Source of the DNA: Cycas panzhihuaensis
Lineage: Eukaryota; Cycadophyta
Length of the DNA stretch: 64,000 nucleotides
Assembly (NCBI GenBank): GCA_023213395.1
Contig: CM041465.1
Span: 39,625,741-39,689,740 of the forward strand
Direction: 5' to 3'
Shown here: positions 11,101-21,081 of the stretch, one piece after another
Numbering within the stretch: position 1 is the stretch's first letter
Layout of the letters: the number at the start of each line of letters is the position of its first letter
Translations under genes and position numbers: made by a program
Notes under the pieces: generated by a model
What the model was told of the DNA's origin: nothing
Database searches by the model: none
Seen by the model: the letters and a program-made list of their open reading frames with translations, nothing else

Positions 11101-11559
11101 TACTCTTTTCTAGGGGTTGCTCATCTTAGTATGAACATTCACCTTGGATTTCTTCCATAGGTAGGTCTTCAACTATGATGGCTTTACCCTTATCTAGGTG
11201 ATTGTTTTGTATAGATGCATAACTTTGATTGGCATCTTATTGTGGGTTGGTGATAAGTGGAACTCCATCCAACTTGTATAGCCCACTATTCTCATGTCAT
11301 GTAGCTATAAACTCTCTTGTGGCATGATCTATAATGGTGCAAACACCTTGGATGAATAAAACATCAAAGTTTTACTTGTCAATATGACTAACTAATATCA
11401 AGTTTTATTTCATGCTAGGAACCAAAAGAATGTTACTAATATGGTTGAGAACATTAGAGTTCTTCAATGCAATTAGGGCTCTTCTATTTTTGGTGGCATT
11501 ATATGTGAGATTATTTTTCAATATCATCATTTGAACCCTAATGGGATGTATGCCCATAA

Positions 11560-12620
11560 GTAAGTCTTTAGTGCTAGTCATGTGATGAGTGGTACCTAAA
11601 TCAATTAATCAAAACTTATTATCATGTTGAGATGACAAGGCCGCATATAAAAGGTTCTCTAAGTTACCTCATGTAGCAACTACATTGCTTCTTTATTAGG
11701 GATTTCAATTAAACCTTTAGTTCCTTTGTTAGTTTTTTTACTATTTAGTTGTCCCTAGTTTTAATTTTGTCTTTGATTATCCTGGTTCATGTTCTATTGA
11801 AAGTATTAGCCTTCTTATTGTCCACCATGATTTTGTAAGAGTTGAAAATCTATTTATCTCCTTTTACAATCAACCATAAGGTGCCCATTTTTTCCACAAT
11901 ATATACTAATATTTTTGTCTTATTTATTGGTTACTTGAAGGTTATGGTTGAGGTTGTTGTTGTGTGAGGTTCAATGAATCAAACTATTAAGCAATGGGTT
12001 ACGATTAAGGTGGCTATTAACATCCCTCCCTAAATTTCTAGTTGTAAATGTAGGTGTAGAGTCAAATGTGGATGCCACTCCTTGACAATTTAAGATGTTC
12101 TTTTCCCTAAGAAAAAGTCCTTCCACAGTATTAAATTCTATTTTGGGAAAGGTATCATATAACCTAGATACAAAACTATTATATTCAATAGGAAGGATAT
12201 TGATGACATTAGATACTAAGTCATGGTCAGAAGGAGGGGCACCAAGGTTGATGAGTTGATTTCTAATAGTTTCAATTTCTATAAGGTGTGCAATTATGGT
12301 GCTAATGAAAGGAATACAAAAAAGATAAGCTTTCGAGGTGAGGGACCTTGAGTCATCTTTTCTCTCATAGAGGTAGCATATGATGCTCCAAGCCTCATGA
12401 GATGTTTCAGTAGTTTTTATAGTTTTGTCTACTTGGTCTTCTATGGACTAGTGAAGGAATGAAAGGGTAATGTTATCCTTAGCTTTAAAAGCTACTAAGG
12501 GAATAGGATCTAGTGGAATTTATTGATTAGGATTATTTGGGTCTTATATGGCATTGATATAGGCCCAGTAATCATTCATTATTAATAGGATTTTAACTTA
12601 TTTTTTTCAAACCATAAAAT
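11560..12620 (-). pseudogene. copia-1 gag and protease
   Basis: At 11572-11605 the minus strand reads LIDLGTTHHMTSTKDLL, the copia protease active-site block (family DSGAT.HMT), with Leu in the second active-site position. At 11869-11915 it reads SIYCGKNGHLMVDC, a CCHC nucleocapsid knuckle whose first Cys has become Ser. Gag proper extends to about 12620 as short shifted pieces. Confidence 0.82.
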
Positions 12621-12640
12621 TGTTTATTCCAGTATGTTTG

Positions 12641-13060
12641 ATTGTGTTAGACACAAGCATTTGTGCTACCATTTTTAGTATGTCTTTATCTCTTATTTAC
12701 CTAGGGGCTAGTAAACTAGAATGCTAAGTCTTAGGGTCTCTAGCAATCCCTTTATTGTTATTTTGTCTAGTGGTGCTTACCCACGAGTGGTAAATTAGGG
12801 ACCTTATATACCAGTACATGAGTATTAAGCTCTATATACCTTAGTACATGATTGTGTTAGACACAAGCATTTGTGCTACCATTTTTAGTATGTCTTTATC
12901 TCTTATTTACCTAGGGGCTAGTAAACTAGAATGCTAAGTCTTAGGGTCTCTAACAATCCCTTTATTATTATTTTGTCTAGTGGTGCTTACCCACGAGTGG
13001 TAAATTAGGGACCTTATATACCAGTACATGAGTATTAAGCTCTATATACCTTAGTACATG
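12641..13060. repeat. Near-perfect 210-bp tandem duplication
   Basis: Copy 1 is 12641-12850 and copy 2 is 12851-13060. Both start ATTGTGTTAGACACAAG and end TTAGTACATG. I see only a few differences, for example TAGCAATCC against TAACAATCC and ATTGTTATT against ATTATTATT. It lies in the copia-1 leader and is much younger than the surrounding sequence. Confidence 0.97.
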
Positions 13061-13345
13061 GGCTTCTAAGAAGTTCAATACCCCCTATGATTTATTTATC
13101 TATGTACACCGGTCTTATGCCTAGGGACATGTCTAGTTAAGGATTCAAAACTAATACATGCATCCCCTCTAGGTTTAGCCTAGTCTTTAATCTTCAAGGA
13201 AAGTTTACACCTTAACCTACCACTTAATATATTTTATAGCTAATGGGCTTCTCTAGTATTCACAGAATTTGAGAAGGACCATTAGCATGTGTAGAGTGGT
13301 AACTTCAGAGGTCTTAACCATCCCCCTTATAAGGATGAAAATATT
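12990..13345. repeat. Diverged dispersed repeat, copy 2
   Basis: Matches 420-790 in the same orientation and overlaps the second 210-bp unit. It sits in the copia-1 leader. Nothing recognisable was seen from 13346 to 14303. Confidence 0.6.
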
Positions 13346-14303
13346 TTGTGTGTAAATTTAGAAGTTATCTTATTAATCTTACAAGTTGAAATTGATTTTG
13401 ATTCTTTCTTAGAAGAGGGTTTATTTTAATAAATGAATGTAAATAGACCAAAAGAAATATAAAACATCAAAGGAAAGAGTAGGGTTTAGGGTACTCTATG
13501 AAGGACAAAGCTATAAGAGGAGTTCAACTACTTCACACAAGAAAGGCACTAGAACAACAAAGCAATTACAAATGTTAGCAAAAAACATATGTAGAATAGC
13601 AAGTGATATGTAAATACATAGTAAACAATAGAAAATTTCTTTACAAAAATGTAAAAAAAGTCTTCAATTGATGAAAATAGGCTTAACGTGGCCCAAAAGA
13701 AGGATCAAGTTTGGCTACTTCAAATCCCTTGAAAACCTACTCAAATCATGCTAAATCTAACTGCAGGTTGTAGAGCTCTAAATCATGAATCTATTAGATT
13801 TAACGGTTCATAAATCAAACCTATCATTAAGAAGTTATGGAAAAAAAGTAGATAGTACTCATTATGTATTAAAAATCAAAACAAATGGGCTTAAGCCCCC
13901 TTAATTATTTAGACCCCAGTCGCAGCACATTGGTTGAGGCTTAGAGGGGCTAATAAATGTGAGAAATAATTTCAATATAGTTTAATTCAAGTCAAATTAT
14001 AGAAAAAATAATATGACTCAATGAAAAATCAAATTGGAACATTGCCACACAAGTTTTTTTTGGCGAATAGGGTGAATCAAATCGATTAAAAATCTATCAA
14101 AATAAGGCACCAACACACTGATTGATTCTTAGATTAGGGTAGAGTTTCTCGTAGGGTGGTAGACAGTAGATTTGAACCACTGAGATGTCCACAGGAAGTG
14201 AGGAGATCACGTAGGGCATGTGGAGTATAGGGAAACCAATGTGGAGTTGAAGTTCATTCAAGTGAGTCACAAGGCAATCCAAATTAATTGGGATCATTGA
14301 AGA

Positions 14304-14946
14304 TGTTGAGAATACAAGTCCCAAACCTTAAACCGCCACAAGATCTGAACTATTTTGCAACTAGTTACAGGAATCAAAACTAGAATTTAACATGCAAGTT
14401 TTAAACTCAAAGATAATACAATAACATGAATATGAAAGCTAAACATCATATATGCACCTGATATAACATGGGAAAACCCTAGTAGTGTTCTAGGGAAACA
14501 TCCACATAGGAAATGTATCGATCTTTATTATTGTAAAATGGAGAAAAAGTACATCTCAGTAGTAGAGTGCTCTCAGGAACAACAACCAGTCGTCGCCCTC
14601 ATCATAGTACATTACATTACATACAACATAATAAGAAAATCCCTAAATCAGGTTACATGAGAGGGACATCTAAGGCATAAATATCAACCGTAGAATCTAG
14701 GCATATTTATATCAAATGACCCTGATTCTCTTTACATTTAATATGGTTTACAGGGTAAATTTTTTGAGTTAGGGGCTATCGCCCCTGAACCCCCTCTTAG
14801 CAAGGGGCGTTCCACTCCCCCCATACCCTCTAGCCAAGGGGGGCTCCCGCCCCCCTTAAAAGCCCCCGAGAAAGATTTGGGGGGAAGCTACGCTGCTAAC
14901 ATGCTAAAATTTTAGCCTCAAACTATTGTTGTCCCAATATCCAACA
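14304..14946 (-). repeat. Solo LTR with GC-rich hairpins
   Basis: The segment begins TGTTGAGAAT and ends TATCCAACA on the plus strand and is flanked by identical GAAGA at 14299-14303 and 14947-14951. No internal region is present, so it is a solo LTR left by LTR-LTR recombination. I read it as minus strand because AATAAAG and GGGTTTTCCC occur in that order near its 3' part. Its upstream third is strikingly GC-rich. It contains AGGGGC-TATC-GCCCCT at 14771-14786 and a perfect 9-bp stem, AAGGGGGGC with partner GCCCCCCTT, at 14836-14857. Confidence 0.88.
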
Positions 14947-14951
14947 GAAGA

Positions 14952-15374
14952 AGCTATGGCTAGGTGAGATGAAGTTACACTAAGTCACCCATAGATACAT
15001 AGGGTTGTGCATAGATCACTCAACTTGTATGAGGGTTGCACAAATGGTGGGCATTTTAATTTGATGAACAAAAATAGTGAACGAAGATAAAAATAATGGT
15101 TTGGTCATCAACGAGGTGTGCTTTTACTAAGAGTAGCTTCAAATAAGGGATGGAGACCACACATATACAACCAAATAACTTCAATAATAGTCACCGCCCA
15201 TGTACAATTCCTAAAAGTAGCAAAACGTCTGAAATGGTAGCAAATAATGAGGAAACCAACTGAAACGAGATAAATGAGGTGTTGCTTTAACAAATGGACT
15301 ATCATTTTCAATAGAGAGGATGGGACGACCTGCAATAAATTGATTATATACATATATAGATGGATCTAATACCA
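14952..15374 (-). other. copia-1 leader next to the primer site
   Basis: This is the 5' untranslated part of copia-1. A minus-strand frame 15108-15353 is open for 81 codons but matches nothing I recognise. At 15362-15374 the minus strand reads TGGTATTAGATCC directly inside the 5' LTR, a diverged initiator-methionine primer site. Confidence 0.7.
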
Positions 15375-15768
15375 TGTAAAATTAACAAACATATGATCAA
15401 TAATACATAGGTGCATGCAAGTATGAAAATATGAAATCAGGAAAATAAGAATAGAACAACAGATCTACACATTCTAATTGTAAAGAACTGTGACAAGCAA
15501 ACTGATTACACTGTTGATCTATATTTTATCAGAGATTCCACATACATAAGAACTTAATGCATAAATGGGGACATTCAGGTCTAATTTATAGACCAGGATA
15601 CATCTCATAAACAAATCTCATTGGCCAACATAATAGGCTAATATTATTACCTTGTTATTCGATAAGGGGGTAGACCTGATAATATAATTCAATTTATATT
15701 TAGTACATCAATGGTATAAGATACATAAAAATATAATTACAAAAGAGGTATTAGTAAATGTTTTAACA
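15375..15768 (-). repeat. copia-1 5' LTR
   Basis: Pairs with 2081-2477. It ends TTTTAACA on the plus strand and is followed by the ATTTT duplication. Confidence 0.92.
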
Positions 15769-15914
15769 ATTTTCAATGTTTGGAATAGAAGTGCTTCAGA
15801 CAGCCAGGTAGGAATAGCACTAATAGATTCAATTAATGATACTTTTATCTTCTTACTAGTTACTTAGTGGAATACAAGCCACATGATGCATGCTTATGGT
15901 ATAATTCATCATTT
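15769..15914 (+). pseudogene. nCBP: nCBP-like (eIF4E family) fragment, 3' part
   Basis: After one ATTTT copy the frame continues as VWNRSASDSQVGIALIDSI, then shifts by one base to SYLVEYKPHDACLWYNSSF. Both blocks match the C-terminal part of plant nCBP (family VWNRNASD.Q...LRDSI and MEYKPHDASL.DNSS). Two stops follow and the usual RNTWLRG end is missing. No intron is visible between the two blocks. The fragment stops about 20 bp from a minus-strand LTR-element primer site, so it lies antisense just inside that element. Confidence 0.8.
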
Positions 15915-15935
15915 TAATAGCTCTCTAGTCTAAGT

Positions 15936-15947
15936 GCTCTGATACCA
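15936..15947 (-). other. Element G primer-binding site, tRNA-iMet type
   Basis: Reads TGGTATCAGAGC on the minus strand, a perfect match to the usual plant initiator-methionine primer site, two bases inside the LTR at 15950. Confidence 0.9.
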
Positions 15948-15949
15948 AG

Positions 15950-16368
15950 TGAAAGGAGTGGAAATTAGTCCCAGTTTCCAATTCCACTCGTACACAAATC
16001 ACATGCAATAATAAAGAAAGAAGAGTGAATAGATCAAATCTCCAAAGTAGCAGTCACATTTCATTAATCACCAATGATTCATTTTACATTTAACATAAAT
16101 CCTTGTATATATAATAAAATAACTATTACAAGAGGCTTTAGAGAATAATAAATGGTTGATCATGCAAGGTGACAATTGACCTTGCATGATTAAATTAAAT
16201 CCATGTTATTACAATGTTGTGAGCAAAAATAGCCCCACACACATAGGCTTACAACTTAAGTTATTATTTAAACCTTTCATGAATATAATACCCTTAACAT
16301 AAACTAATTTTACAATACATTACAAATATATATTACAATGAATCAACTAAGAATTAATGAATTCAACA
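15950..16368 (-). repeat. Element G 5' LTR
   Basis: Starts right after the primer site and reads TGAAAGGAGT...ATTCAACA on the plus strand, a TG...CA LTR of 419 bp. It interrupts the integrase of copia remnant H, whose frame resumes at about 16374. The partner LTR is not in the window; the element body runs left through the nCBP fragment and may leave the window at base 1. The right boundary rests on the TG/CA rule and the resumed H frame, not on a paired LTR. Confidence 0.72.
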
Positions 16369-16373
16369 TTAAT

Positions 16374-16454
16374 TCTTTAATCGCCTAACAAACAACAATA
16401 TCACTAAAGTTGTAAGGGATAAAACACCTAAAGAAGTATGATCAAGTCATATGC
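16374..16454 (+). pseudogene. copia remnant H, integrase fragment upstream of element A
   Basis: Reads NRLTNNNITKVVRDKTPKEV, stop, SSHM. This is the copia integrase block (family NRSPTK....KTPYEAW.G.KP). The frame continues after element A at 27141 as MPIASHLKIFRSIMYMHV. Confidence 0.85.
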
Positions 16455-17277
16455 TGTTGGGGTATAATTTGATCATATGGATATTGGAAGACTAGAGGTA
16501 GGTTGGATAACCCTAGATGTGCAGATATGGATCATACAGAGGTATGCACGAGGTGAAACAGTGGAAAAACCAACATTGTGGGTACGTATGACAGGTGCAT
16601 ACCGAGCAGTGCACGCAACACGAGATACATACCGATGAGCGAGCGAAAATAGAGGGAAGCAGTACACATGATAGTACGGGACCAGTGAAAGCCTAAGGAG
16701 CTGCCAGACGTATGTACGGACGTACAGACAAGATTAAGGCATTGGTTAAGGTGTAACCAATGACTAATGAAAAGGTACGCTTGATTGAAGGGGTACAGTT
16801 ATGACATATAGTCATAACCCTTCAGCCAAAAGGTACGAAGAGGCACATTTAAGGAAGCACGCAAGGACCATTCAGTTAGGGTGAGAGCCAAATATTTAGG
16901 GTATGCAATAGTACAGATCGTATAACAGCCAATTGGAGCAGTGTATATTGATGAGTACCATCTGGGTACGCATGTAACAGAAGTGTGTATGCTGCTGGAA
17001 TACATTCCATCCCTCTGTGTAATTAAACTTATTACTTAATGGAAAGAAGAGTTATGTGGAAAACTATGTATTCTCTGTGTTTATGAGGATGGAATGCTGA
17101 ATATGTGCTAATTTCTATGCTACTGTGTATTGTTGTGATATAATTCTATGGAAACATTAAATAATCTGTGGAATGTATGTGGATAACCATGTTGACTGTA
17201 TCCTAACTAGAATATAGCCTATGTAACCTTGACAAGTACACCTTTCCCATAAGTACAGTGGAAAATTTGAGTCAACA
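16455..17277 (+). repeat. Element A 5' LTR
   Basis: An 823-bp TGTTGGGG...GTCAACA LTR, paired with 26323-27139. It holds two hairpins: CATTGGTTA-AGGTG-TAACCAATG at 16740-16762 and GTTATGAC-ATATA-GTCATAAC at 16798-16818. A TTTAAG-containing A/T block follows at about 16845, a possible TATA element. The 5' half is dense in GTAC and CGTAC words. Confidence 0.95.
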
Positions 17278-17291
17278 TTAGTTCCATTGCC
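17278..17291 (+). other. Element A primer-binding site
   Basis: Reads TTAGTTCCATTGCC next to the LTR. Copies B and C give TTGGTTCCGTTGCC at the same place, so the ancestral site starts TGGTTCCGTTGCC. It resembles the tRNA-Asp-type site (TGGCGCCGTTGCC) used by some plant gypsy elements but differs at two positions, so the primer tRNA is uncertain. Confidence 0.7.
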
Positions 17292-17417
17292 TACGTCCAT
17301 TGAGGAGGGACAGGGCCCAAGAGTCTCAAAAAGAGGAATGTATAAAAGGTAGAGGACCCTGGCTATCATCATGATGGCAGGCTGTAACTAAGCCTCCGGC
17401 AGCCAGGGGACCTTCCA

Positions 17418-20400
17418 ATGCCACCTAAGAGGCCTTCAAAGGCGAAAGAGCCATAAAAGGGTACTTCACCCAAAGAAAAGAAAACAAGTAGACAAAGGGC
17501 ATTACGATGGTCGAAGGAATCAAAACTAAGAAGGGCAAGGAGATTAAGTTCATAGAACAATGAGACTAAGGGACAGTCCATTGAAGAATCTGAGGCAAGT
17601 GGAGCTCAGACACCTCAAGAACAAGAAGAGGGAACTAATGGCGAATGTATGGTATTAACACCAGCCCCAATCAAAGATGACTTGTTTAGCCCAGAATATG
17701 AAGAAAAATCAAAGGTGAATGAGGAACATAAACAAACTTTAAAAGAGGGGAGTATACCTGTGGAGGACAGTCTGAAGGACCTAAGTGATAGCGAAAAGAA
17801 GGCGGAGGAAGGTCCCTCGGCATATTGGAAAAACAAGCTCACAAGACATCTTTTTGAGGATTCATCAGAAAAGGGATCTGATTAATCATATATAACAGTG
17901 AAACCATTAACAATACAAGTACCAGGTGTAGTACAACCTATACATATCAAAACCCCATTTAAGAATTCGTTATTTGGGAAGGATAATACTGTAGTAGGTA
18001 CTCCAAGTACATCCCCGAAGGAGGAGAAAAGGCAAGAATCACCACCAGGTGGGACACCATTACAACCCCCCAAGATGGATAATTACAGAGACTTTGGAAA
18101 GTTGATCTTCAATGACACTTCGGATGCAGCAGAACACGTATGCCTCTTTCAGAATCTGATTGACGTGAAAAAGATTACAGATGAGGATGAGATAAAAGCC
18201 AGATTTGCCTGTACACTGAGGGGAGTACCGTTGGCATGATACAAAGAAGTAAACAAGAATGACTCATGGGTGAAAATCAAGAAATCCTTCAAAGAAAGAT
18301 TCCAGAAGTTCCGTAGTAACGAAGTAGTGGAAATTGCCCTAATGGAGATCAAACAAAGGCCGAGAGAATCAGTGTTAACCTATATCAGTAGAATGAAAAT
18401 CATTGCAGCCAGTATGATTAATGAAATGGTAACTGACCACAATATGAAGAACTATTTTGTTAGAGGATTGAATGAAAAACTGAGAGCCATGATACATGCT
18501 CATCCATTGAAATCATTTAAAAATACCCAAGATTTATCATTAGACTTTGAAATAGAGATGGATGCACAGGCAGGAGGACATGATTCCCTGCTATTAAGAT
18601 TACAAGAGGAGATTAGGGAACTCAAGCAAAACCAGTATAATCGACCCTTCTGCCAGGTGGGAGTAGTAGAAGAGGAATCAGAACTGGAAGCCCTAATAAA
18701 GGAAGTGGCAAGGTTTAAATTATGAAATAACAGAGAAGAAGAAATGACGAAGAAAAAAGACCATGCAGGCAGAGTAACCAAATGGTGCCATATCTGTGAA
18801 GAGAATTCACATACGACCAAAGAATGTGAACTTAATCCAAAAAATAGCGCGTTACACCAAAGAGACAAATGGTGCCACATATGCGATGTTGATACACATA
18901 TGACTAAAGATTATTTTTACAATCCCAGAGGGAAAGCCTATAGAGGACGAGGTAGGGGAAGGGGAGGCAACCCACCTCGGAATGTTTACACAATGAGGGG
19001 TACACAAGAGCCCTCGAGAAAGAAACAACCCATGGGAAGGTGTCTCATTTGTTTACAATTTGGGCACTGGAAGTCTGAATGACCAACTAAACAAGAATAC
19101 GAACAGAAACCATTTGTATGCAATAATTGCAGCCCAAGTGAGCATAAGACAGAGGATTGTAAAGGAAAGGCCAAAGCCACTAACCTAATGACGATTATAC
19201 CAGAAAGTAAAAATGTAAAACTCCAAAATAAACAGAAGGAGAAACAGAATGGAGAATACCCAGATCCATAGACAGAAATAAATCGGTTTAAGCAAGCGAA
19301 ACAAGTGTTGCATGGCTTAGCTCAAGAGGAAAATACATTACCAATAGGGAAACCAGAAACCAAATATGTATATGTACGAAAAAACAAGTAGAAAGAGAAA
19401 GAGAACATACCAAAAGAGCCAAAGATACAGCCTCAAATGGTACAAATGGAAGAACTATTTAAGGGATTACCAACGGAGGATATTCTGAGAATGATGTTAT
19501 TGATGGAGAATTTGGTCAAACAACTACAATTAACTATCCCCCTATGCTAAGTCATTGATTGGATTAAAGGAGGAATATTACAACACGAAATTACAAAGAG
19601 TTTAAAGAAAGTAATACCATCATTCTACATGGATCCTATGGTGATAATGATGGTGCTGGGAGAAACATTCCCAAAAGTAATTATCAACGGAGGCACAGCC
19701 GTCAACGTACTACCTGCTTCAAGATGGCAAAAACTGGGAAGCCCAAAGTTGGAGGCAGCAATATATTCATTGAAGTTGGTCAACAAATTATTAGTGCGAC
19801 CTATGGGAAGATTAGTCTACATCAAGGTGGATGTGGCAGGAATTATCGTAAAGATTGACTTTATGATCGTAGAATTAGAAAAAGGGACAATACCCTATCC
19901 AACTTTATTGGGGAGGCCTTGGCTATACAAGACCCAATGCCTCCAAAATTAGAAGAATGTGACTTTCACCTTATCAGATAATGGGAACAAAGTAGTATTA
20001 CCGATGCTAGGAAGAAATTCCATTGAAATGATACCAGATGAGGGATCGAGTATGACTGTCGTAAGTGAAACAACGGTATCTTCCCTCGATGAAGAAAACC
20101 TCTACCATACTGTTGAAGAGCCCACAAAATTGATCAATTACCAAGAAGAAGAACCGACATATTTTGGAGAAATATACAACTCCTCAGACGATGAAAACAG
20201 AATGAGATTTGTGGACTATTGGCTGCAAGACGCCTATGAAGTGAATTTACCCTCTTATAGATGTAATTTATTGTCTAAATGTGTAACTAAAGATATTAAT
20301 GATAATTTAAATTCTTTTGAATATATAATGACTAATGATAGTTTAAGGGATAACAACCAACTAGACCAAAAACCCCTTAGCATACCTAATATTTTTCATA

Positions 20401-20606
20401 GTTTTATAATAGCTAATAGTAACCCTAACCTTCATTCTATATCAAGCGTGGGTCCTAAGGTAGATTCCTTATCCCCCCCTTTATTACAACCTGAGGAAGG
20501 AAGTAACATTCCTTCCTCCTCTTCCTTAGAAGTATACCCACCCAGCAACCAGTCCCTTCCAACGATTGGCACCAAAATCAGGGAAATGAAGGAGAATTAC
20601 TGGTAA
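17418..20606 (+). pseudogene. Element A gag-protease polyprotein
   Basis: One frame runs from ATG (MPPKRPSKAKEP) to 20606, broken only by about ten in-frame stops. N-terminal basic and acidic tracts are followed by the gag core (DFGKLIFNDTSDAAEHV, FACTLRGVPLA, then ERFQKFRS). Four zinc knuckles lie at 18786-18827 (CHICEENSHTTKEC), 18873-18914, 19041-19082 and 19119-19160 (CNNCSPSEHKTEDC). Knuckles 2 and 3 have lost their last Cys. The protease block IINGGTAVNVLP at 19683-19718 has Asn (AAC at 19686) where B and C have Asp, so the protease would be inactive. A serine- and proline-rich linker ends the frame. Stops such as TGA in LA-stop-YKE, where C reads LAWYKE, indicate G-to-A decay. Confidence 0.92.
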
Positions 20607-21081
20607 ATACTTTTAGAGACTATGGTCTAGGTAGTAGAGTAATTATCTCAGAAGAAATAAATCGCGAAATTTACATTGGGAATCATGTTAAGCCATTCTA
20701 CGGAGAATAGTTATATGGGACTACCCACCTAATTCATTGTATTAAACACTAGATAGAACACAGGAATTGGGACAAAACCCAATGGCAACAAGATTTAGTA
20801 TTGACATTATGGGGAACGGCTTGGTATTGGTACCTAGCCCACCAAACCATTTTGAAAAATTGGAAAGAGTTACAGACGATGTTTCGAATTTGATTTGATC
20901 ACCCAAAATAATTAGACACCCTGTTATTCTATGTAGGTTAAAACCCTAATGAGCATATATAAAAATGTAAACAAAAGTGGATATCCTTAAGTATACCCAA
21001 ACAAAGTTGGCCTAACTACTTCTACCATACCCTAGGAAGAGTAGCAAAGGACTAGTTCCTTGGAAGGAACAAAATCTAGAT
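20607..21081 (+). pseudogene. Element A gag-pol linker
   Basis: A shifted frame reads NHVKPFYGE, stop, LYGTTHLIHCIKH at 20681-20750. This block is also found in C (VKPFYGEPLYGISHLRHC) and D. After about 20900 only short pieces are open. This is the point after which B, C and D lose the RT-integrase region. Function unknown. Confidence 0.7.

Larger units (their letters stand above)
2081..15768 (-). mobile_element. Ty1/copia LTR retrotransposon (copia-1), full length, with nested insertions
   Basis: Two direct repeats of about 395 bp (2081-2477 and 15375-15768) bound the element and are flanked by identical ATTTT at 2076-2080 and 15769-15773. On the minus strand the LTRs start TGTTAAAACA and end TTTTACA. 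A Met-initiator-type primer site adjoins the right LTR and a purine tract adjoins the left one. The interior, read on the minus strand from right to left, gives gag, CCHC knuckle, protease, integrase, RT and RNase H, which is copia order. Gypsy-1 (3087-8973) and a solo LTR (14304-14946) were inserted later. Without gypsy-1 and its duplication the element is about 7.8 kb. All genes carry stops and frameshifts, so it is dead. Confidence 0.93.

Noticed and set aside
15108-15353. 81-codon minus-strand open frame near the copia-1 primer site
   Set aside because: No family resemblance, and it lies in an untranslated leader. Likely chance.
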